From contig NZ_CP073766.1 of the NCBI RefSeq assembly GCF_018255755.1, forward strand, positions 7,748,501 to 7,812,500: a stretch of DNA of 64,000 nt. The letters run 5' to 3'. Under the pieces are notes generated by a model. The model saw nothing but the letters and a program-made list of their open reading frames with translations. It was not told the origin of the DNA and did not search any database. The DNA comes from Chitinophaga sp. HK235 (GTDB taxonomy: Bacteria > Bacteroidota > Bacteroidia > Chitinophagales > Chitinophagaceae). Within the stretch, counting starts at the first letter, position 1; every line of letters starts with the position of its first letter. This document shows positions 58,887 through 64,000 of this stretch, in pieces. The translations under genes were made by a program, and so were the position numbers.

Positions 58887-59747
58887 ATGAAGATTGAACA
58901 TTTAGCCTTACCTGTGGCGCTGATCACCATCATGGCTTCCTGCTCTGCTCCTAAAAAATTAAGGGAGTCTGAAGCGCGTAACGCAAGATTGGACAGTCTT
59001 TACAGGGCAAGTGAAAGCCAACGTAAAAAATGTGAGGAAGATGCCGCCAGAGCCACTGCTGCTTACAAAGACAAGATGGAATCATTCCAGGACCAGCAGA
59101 CACAGTTGAAAGCCAACAATTCCCAGATGCTGGAGCATCTGAAAGAGCTGTCTGTTATCTCCAGTTCTCAGGCTGAAAGTATCAAAAAATCTCTCGACAA
59201 CATCGGCGCCAAAGACGCCTATATCAAGGATCTGCAGTCTGCCATTGCGCGTAAAGACTCTCTGAACATGCAGCTGGTAATGAACCTGAAAGGGGCTGTC
59301 GGCAACATGGATGATAAAGACATCAACATCAAGGTAGAAAAAGGTGTAGTATATATTGATATCTCTGACAAACTGCTGTTTAAGAGTGGTAGTTATGAGG
59401 TAGCTGACCGGGCAAAAGATGTACTGGGTAAAGTGGCCAAAGTACTGATCAACCAGCCGGACATTGAATTTATGGTGGAAGGCCATACGGACAATGTGCC
59501 TTACCGTCCGAATGTATTGCTTGACAACTGGGATCTGAGTGTGAAAAGAGCTACTTCAGTAGTACGTATCCTGCAGAACCAGTACCAGATACCTGCTGCG
59601 CGTATGACAGCTGCGGGTAGAGGCGAAAATGTACCTGTTGCTTCCAACGAAAGCGCTGAAGGCCGCGCTGCCAACCGCAGAACAAGAATTGTTATTCTGC
59701 CGCAGCTCGACCAGTTCTTTAAATTACTGGAAAAACCAGCTAACTAA
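58887..59747 (+). CDS. OmpA family lipoprotein
   Basis: This 286-residue protein has a lipoprotein signal with MASCSAP (Cys about residue 18). A long coiled coil follows (about 30-150, with repeated Gln/Lys/Glu), then a C-terminal OmpA-like domain: DKLLFKSGSYEVADRAKDVL, EGHTDNVPY, and WDLSVKRATSVVRIL ending GRAANRRTRIVI. It should tether the outer membrane to peptidoglycan. An open frame extends upstream to 58812, but the ATG at 58887 gives the lipoprotein signal. A terminator follows. Confidence 0.92.
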   Translation: MKIEHLALPVALITIMASCSAPKKLRESEARNARLDSLYRASESQRKKCEEDAARATAAYKDKMESFQDQQTQLKANNSQMLEHLKELSVISSSQAESIKKSLDNIGAKDAYIKDLQSAIARKDSLNMQLVMNLKGAVGNMDDKDINIKVEKGVVYIDISDKLLFKSGSYEVADRAKDVLGKVAKVLINQPDIEFMVEGHTDNVPYRPNVLLDNWDLSVKRATSVVRILQNQYQIPAARMTAAGRGENVPVASNESAEGRAANRRTRIVILPQLDQFFKLLEKPAN

Positions 59748-59766
59748 GCTGTAAGCGATAAAAGGC

Positions 59767-59808
59767 AAAGGAGTGAAGATATTATTATCTTCGCTCCTTT
59801 GTGTTTTT
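59767..59808 (+). terminator. Terminator after the OmpA lipoprotein gene
   Basis: Arms of 15 nt (59767-59781 and 59786-59800) pair with one G-U position around TTAT, followed by GTGTTTTT. Confidence 0.85.
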
Positions 59809-59840
59809 AGGATACGTTGCTAAAAATAAACCTGATACCC

Positions 59841-60761
59841 ATGAGCGCACCTTTATTCTGTGACCCGGTAACCGGCGTCTGTGAAATCCCGGGGGCTGTT
59901 ACTACATCTGTTTCAGCAGCTACTGCAGGGATGCCTGTTTCCAAACCCATAAAACTCATTTATTTTACGGATCCGATCTGCTCCACCTGCTGGGGCATTG
60001 AGCCGCAATGGCGCCGTTTAAAGCTGGAATATGGCCACTTACTGGAAATTCACTATCATATGGGAGGTTTGCTGCCCTCCTGGGAGGTGTATAATTCCGG
60101 TGGCATCAGTGGCCCTGCTGATGTAGCCCATCATTGGGAAGAAGTAAGCCACCATTATCAGATGCCCATTGATGGCAGCGTATGGCTGGAGGATCCGTTG
60201 GACTCATCCTATCCGCCATCTGTATGGTTCAAGGCGGCCCAGTTGCAGGATGAGACAAGGAGTATTATATTCCTGCGCAGACTGCGGGAGATGGTATTTA
60301 TGGAAAAAAAGAATATCACCCGACAGGAACATGTGATGACTGCAGCGGCATATGCACAACTTGATCTGACAAAACTGGAACAGGATTTTAATCAGCAGGC
60401 GCAGCTGCTCTTTGAACAGGACCTTCAACTGGGCCGGCAAATGGGTGTAAGAGGATTTCCCTCCGTGTTCATGATCAATCAGGCTGGCCACAAGGAATTG
60501 GTGTATGGAGCCAAGCCATATAACGTATTTACCACTGCATTGCGTAAGCTATTGCCAGAGGCACTTCCACGTACCTATCTGAAAGAGCTGGACATCTTTT
60601 CCTATTTCCCTACATTGACAACCAAAGAATATGCGGTATTGCATGATATGACATTTGAAACCGCGTGGACACAACTTGAAAGCTTCCGGCAGCAACAACA
60701 GTTATCGGCTGTAAAAGCTGGTGGAGGGGAGCTGTGGCGGCGAAGTTATCTGGGTATCTGA
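59841..60761 (+). CDS. DsbA-family thioredoxin-fold protein, SpxH/YjbH-like
   Basis: This protein of about 306 residues has a thioredoxin-like start LIYFTDPICSTCWGIEPQW with a CxxC pair, then a helical insertion and the cis-Pro region GVRGFPSVFMIN. The layout matches the FrnE/YjbH (SpxH) group of DsbA-like proteins, which in Firmicutes act as ClpXP adaptors. Bacteroidota homologues are of unknown role. It has no signal peptide, so it is probably cytoplasmic. The frame opens with a TTG at 59817, and the ATG at 59841 (MSAPLFCDPVTG) is chosen. It converges on the receptor gene with a 16-bp overlap. Confidence 0.85.
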   Translation: MSAPLFCDPVTGVCEIPGAVTTSVSAATAGMPVSKPIKLIYFTDPICSTCWGIEPQWRRLKLEYGHLLEIHYHMGGLLPSWEVYNSGGISGPADVAHHWEEVSHHYQMPIDGSVWLEDPLDSSYPPSVWFKAAQLQDETRSIIFLRRLREMVFMEKKNITRQEHVMTAAAYAQLDLTKLEQDFNQQAQLLFEQDLQLGRQMGVRGFPSVFMINQAGHKELVYGAKPYNVFTTALRKLLPEALPRTYLKELDIFSYFPTLTTKEYAVLHDMTFETAWTQLESFRQQQQLSAVKAGGGELWRRSYLGI

Positions 60762-63451
60762 GGCAATGGATTTTTGGAGCCTTTCCTGCCATAAGAGTAG
60801 GAAAGGCTGAACATAAAGTATTGCGAGAGATTGGTTGTTTGTAATGTTTCGCGGAAGGTATTGCCATAATAGGCCTGAATACTTTTGTTTTGGTGCAGGA
60901 GGTCAAATGCAAAGAATTTGGCTAATAAGGACTTGTTATGCAGAAAGCTCCTGCCAACCCAGCCATTAAAAAGTGTAAAATGTGCGCGGGCTTCGGTGTT
61001 GTTGGTGTAGTTAACATTGGTGCCTATATTAAAATCCAGGGGAAGCCATGCGTTTACATTCAGGCCCATGGTGTATTGTATGTAGTCGTTGTAGTCATTA
61101 TTTTGCAGCGAATACATGTTGCCCTTATAATCCATGATCGCTTTGCCGCTTATTTCCAGCATTTTTTTCCAGGTAAAAGAGACACCTACTGATTGAAGGA
61201 AAGAAAACTTTTTGCTGACATTATCCAGATTGTTAAACTTTGTCATAGCCCTTGAGTAATCAAAGGCGTTGCTATAGTTGATAGTTAATCCGGGTTTTTT
61301 GAGCCGCCATCCAAAGATTATATTGTTGAGTGCACCCCAGTTACCTGATACATTGATAGGCATGCTTACCTGCCTGCCGATTGAATCGGTGAAAACTGTT
61401 GTGGAGAATGCGTTCCGATAATGTCTTATTTCCATGGCATCTGCAAATACTTCCCCCCTGATACTGTTGGAGAAGTAAGAGAAGAGCAGTGAATTGATGA
61501 AACTGTTGATTAAATCGGGATTACCCAGTTGCACATACAGGGGATTGCTGTTGTTGTTGATCGGCCATAGCTGTTTGGGTTCTACTGGTATGGTCATGCC
61601 ACTATAACTGACGTTTAGCGTTTTGTAAGGATCTATTTTTACCACTGCTGTTAAGGCATGGTCTACGTAAGTAGTCTGGTTGGTAAATTTCTGGTGACTG
61701 GTAAAGTTGTCACTGTTCATGTTATTGAGAGATAGTCCTGCTGCACCTATCACCATTAATTTCCCCTTGTTGTAGGTGAGGGATGGTTTGACAAGGTGGT
61801 TGGTGACTTTACTGTTAAAGCAGTAAGTCAGGGAATCATTACGCAAATAACCGTGTATGATATCGCTGAAGTCTGAAGTGTTCTGGCGGTTATTGGTGTT
61901 ATAATCCCTTAGTACGTAGTTGACTGATGCCATCCAGTTTTTACCTATCGGTTCACTGTAGCTGGCTCCGAGTACAAGCTGAATAATATCATTTTTGGGA
62001 CTGACTTTCTGATTAAGGGAGTCGGCTGCGGTAAAAGGACTGAAAATGTTGTTGTTATTGATATTAAGCTGGTAGCTATATAACCAGCTTTGTCTGAATT
62101 CTCCATGGAAGGCAAGCACACGTCCTGTTCTCCCGAATTTATGGGAGTAGTCAACCATAGTTTCGAGTGTTTTGTTAATGGCGCTGTCGTTGTTGCTGAG
62201 TGTTCCGGCGTTTAATGTGTTCATGCGGGAGCCGGTGGTGTTGTAGCTGCGTGTATTGTGTTGTTCCTGTCTTTCCCGTTCAACAATAGCAGTTATTGTA
62301 ATTTTATTGTTTACATCAGGTTGAATGTCGAGAAAAAAATTCCCGCCGGTACGTTTGAAATTTTGGTGCTTCAGGTTGTTGCTATGATAGAATGTGCTGC
62401 TGTCCTGGAAGATGTTTTCGCGTTGTTGCAGCTCATTGGCAGTGATATCCTGTTCCTGGTGTTTGAGGTTGACAGCGAGTTTAATTTTTTTGTTGACTTC
62501 CATTGTGGTAAAGGTGCCAATGTTCAGGATTTTGTTGATGCCTTGCTGGTTGTTGCCCAGGAAATTAACTGAATAGTTTGTGTTGGCATCACTGAGTGTA
62601 TTGTTGTTGTTGGCCAGTATATCTCCCAATACGGTGATTTTTTTTCGGAACATGTTGAAGGTAGTGTTGGCGTTGTATCGGTCATGAGTGCCGTATCCGC
62701 CGGCAACACTGCCGCGGACACCTTTTCTCATTTCCGCCTTAACAATAATGTTCAGCACTTTTTCATTTCTACCAGGTTCTGTCATGCCTGAGAGATTTTT
62801 TTTGTCGGAGATCTGAATTTTATCTGCCAGGTCAGCTTTGAGTATTTCCATGAGGCGTTTAGCGCTGTTCATATTCTGAAGTACAGAGCGGCCGTCGATG
62901 AACAGTTCCTTGATGGGTGAGCCGAGGTAAGACAGGTTACCGTTTTCATCCATCGTGAGACCTGGAATTTTTTCAATGAGGTTGTGCATATTGGCATTGG
63001 GCAATGTGGGCAGATCACTGGCGCTGAATTCAATGGTGTCTTTGCGAATGGCCATTAGTGGCCTGTCAGCTTTTACTTCCACTCTGCTGAGGCTGATACT
63101 GGGTGAGAGCTGAATAAAGTTGAATGCCAGTGTACGTGTTCTGGTAGTGATTTCTACAGGAATCATCTCTGTTCTGTTTCCCATAAAACTCACCAGTAAT
63201 CTATAGAAACCAATAGGCACATTATTGATAAGAAAATTGCCATGTTCATCTGAAATTGTCTGGGCTTTTATTCTGGCTTTTTCATCATACAATAATATGG
63301 TTGCGCCGGAAAGGGTTGTCCTGGTATCTTTCTGGTAAACTGTCCCCTTAATCGCATGTTGCGCGCTAAGAGGCAGATAGAAACAACAACAAAGTGGAAA
63401 GAAGATTAAATAGCGTATGATCTGGTTGAATTTGGTTACTGGATCGCGCAT
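60746..63451 (-). CDS. TonB-dependent receptor-type outer-membrane protein with carboxypeptidase-like domain
   Basis: This 901-residue protein has a signal peptide ending LPLSAQ, a carboxypeptidase-regulatory-like domain (IKGTVYQKDTRTTLSGATILLYD, residues about 33-115), a plug region (SASDLPTLPNANMHNLIEKIPGL, then ELFIDGRSV), and a barrel of about 650 residues. It ends in aromatic strands (FMFSLSYSYGRKGS). This is the OMP_b-brl_3 type common in Bacteroidota and lacks a SusD partner nearby. It is a good match for receptors with unknown ligands. Its 3' end overlaps the DsbA-like gene. Confidence 0.88.
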   Translation of the reverse strand: MRDPVTKFNQIIRYLIFFPLCCCFYLPLSAQHAIKGTVYQKDTRTTLSGATILLYDEKARIKAQTISDEHGNFLINNVPIGFYRLLVSFMGNRTEMIPVEITTRTRTLAFNFIQLSPSISLSRVEVKADRPLMAIRKDTIEFSASDLPTLPNANMHNLIEKIPGLTMDENGNLSYLGSPIKELFIDGRSVLQNMNSAKRLMEILKADLADKIQISDKKNLSGMTEPGRNEKVLNIIVKAEMRKGVRGSVAGGYGTHDRYNANTTFNMFRKKITVLGDILANNNNTLSDANTNYSVNFLGNNQQGINKILNIGTFTTMEVNKKIKLAVNLKHQEQDITANELQQRENIFQDSSTFYHSNNLKHQNFKRTGGNFFLDIQPDVNNKITITAIVERERQEQHNTRSYNTTGSRMNTLNAGTLSNNDSAINKTLETMVDYSHKFGRTGRVLAFHGEFRQSWLYSYQLNINNNNIFSPFTAADSLNQKVSPKNDIIQLVLGASYSEPIGKNWMASVNYVLRDYNTNNRQNTSDFSDIIHGYLRNDSLTYCFNSKVTNHLVKPSLTYNKGKLMVIGAAGLSLNNMNSDNFTSHQKFTNQTTYVDHALTAVVKIDPYKTLNVSYSGMTIPVEPKQLWPINNNSNPLYVQLGNPDLINSFINSLLFSYFSNSIRGEVFADAMEIRHYRNAFSTTVFTDSIGRQVSMPINVSGNWGALNNIIFGWRLKKPGLTINYSNAFDYSRAMTKFNNLDNVSKKFSFLQSVGVSFTWKKMLEISGKAIMDYKGNMYSLQNNDYNDYIQYTMGLNVNAWLPLDFNIGTNVNYTNNTEARAHFTLFNGWVGRSFLHNKSLLAKFFAFDLLHQNKSIQAYYGNTFRETLQTTNLSQYFMFSLSYSYGRKGSKNPLPQIPR

Positions 63452-63735
63452 CAGTTTTTCAAGTAGGTTAATATATCTGCAAGCTGCAGATTCATTTCTT
63501 TTCTTTCACAATGCTAAGCAGATAACAGGAGGAATTTGTTAAACAGATGTAAATGTTGAAAATTTTTATATTATTTATGATTGGTTATCAATTTGATAGA
63601 AACTTTGTCAAACGTTAATCAAGTGTTAATGGCTCGGCGTTAACGCTCGTTGAATACAGGAAGGATAAGGATTTGAGGCTTTGAGCGATAATTGTTTTGT
63701 CTGTAACTTCGCGCAGATAAAGGTAAGCAACGGCA

Positions 63736-64000
63736 ATGAAAAAACAATATACCTATTTCGAAGATGTTAGAAAGATCAGAATTAAAGATAATGATCACAC
63801 TTTGCAAAAGATATGGGCTATAGGAGGACAGAACGGATGGTATTATGGCAACTGGATGTGGCAGTTACGGGGGTACCTGGACGAGCTGGCAGGTGGACCA
63901 GGACTCAGGCGGGGAAGGAGACATTCTTCTGAATTGGTGGAAGGCGACTATCTGGATGTATGGAGAGTTGCAGTAGCAGACAAAACGGGCAGAAGATTAT
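63736..64000 (+). CDS. DUF2867 domain protein (5' part, cut by window end)
   Basis: A frame begins at the ATG at 63736 and runs off the window, giving 88 visible codons. An in-frame stop lies 12 bp upstream of the ATG, so the start is well supported. The sequence WAIGGQNGWYYGNWMWQLRG, then DELAGGPGLRRGRRHSSELVEGDYLDVWRV, is the signature of DUF2867, which is often fused to or beside NAD-dependent epimerases. The function is not known. No epimerase domain is visible in this window. Confidence 0.85.
   Translation, partial: MKKQYTYFEDVRKIRIKDNDHTLQKIWAIGGQNGWYYGNWMWQLRGYLDELAGGPGLRRGRRHSSELVEGDYLDVWRVAVADKTGRRL

Noticed and set aside
63600..63650. Repeated GTTAA/CGTTAA words upstream of the DUF2867 gene as an operator
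   Set aside because: Three short AT-rich words in an AT-rich gap are expected by chance, and no regulator is adjacent.
1..64000. CRISPR arrays, rRNA, tRNA, transposases, prophage or a polysaccharide-utilisation (SusC/SusD) locus
   Set aside because: None was seen on reading both strands. The GH31 gene and the TonB-dependent receptor stand apart from each other, and no SusD partner is present.

Overview
The window looks like a chromosomal segment of a Bacteroidota bacterium, most probably a Chitinophaga-like member of the Chitinophagaceae. The evidence is the set of lineage-typical genes: DUF5723 and DUF4294 proteins, the rpmB-rpmG-DUF4295-ftsY block, BshB1 for bacillithiol, a two-component-propeller sensor kinase, a carboxypeptidase-regulatory-domain outer-membrane receptor, and topoisomerase IV genes flanking a DUF1835 gene. 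Several promoters also fit the Bacteroidota pattern (TTG, about 20-23 bp, TAnnTTTG), and ribosome-binding sites are weak. I see no rRNA, tRNA, CRISPR array, transposase or prophage. This is mostly core and lightly accessory chromosome.

Layout. 1-9 kb: folC (cut by the window edge), a DUF5723 barrel protein, TonB, an MFS exporter with an AraC regulator, then a minus-strand group of an agmatinase-family ureohydrolase, a membrane protein and a radical SAM protein. 9-15.3 kb: ccmE and ccmF for cytochrome c maturation, an alpha/beta hydrolase, DUF4294, a small secreted plug-like protein and bshB1. 15.3-16.2 kb: a repeat-bearing intergenic region with a microprotein gene. 16.2-28 kb: ahpC/ahpD, ribosomal proteins and ftsY, a cupin_8 protein, rimO, a DEAD-box helicase, glgB, a DUF4382 lipoprotein and a MORN-type protein. 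28-29.1 kb: a gene-poor stretch with a microprotein and a branched RNA-like element. 29-37 kb: a GH31 glucosidase, a BNR-repeat protein and a sensor kinase/response regulator pair, followed by two microprotein genes. 37.5-43.4 kb: parE, DUF1835, cupin, parC. 43.4-51.3 kb: a minus-strand surface-glycan block with all four steps to GDP-D-glycero-alpha-D-manno-heptose (gmhA, hddA, gmhB, hddC), two glycosyltransferases, a DUF4199 protein and a dihydroorotase homologue whose metal site is almost wholly lost. 51.4-64 kb: a HEAT-repeat protein, a DPP-IV-type peptidase, secreted proteins, an SGNH hydrolase with twin LacI-type operators and a LacI regulator, an OmpA lipoprotein, a DsbA/SpxH-like protein, a TonB-dependent receptor and the start of a DUF2867 gene.

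Most notable observations: the heptose-nucleotide operon beside glycosyltransferases; the pseudo-dihydroorotase; a CcmE with a Cys (CxxxY) in place of the haem-binding His; a 17-bp tandem duplication that rewrites the C-terminus of BshB1; a two-module protein resembling SusC plug fragments; four single-pass microproteins under 60 residues; a branched, T-tailed RNA-like element at 28.35 kb; and twin mirror-image LacI operators. None amounts to a clearly new defence or mobile system. Functional assignments rest on motif recognition by eye, not on database searches.
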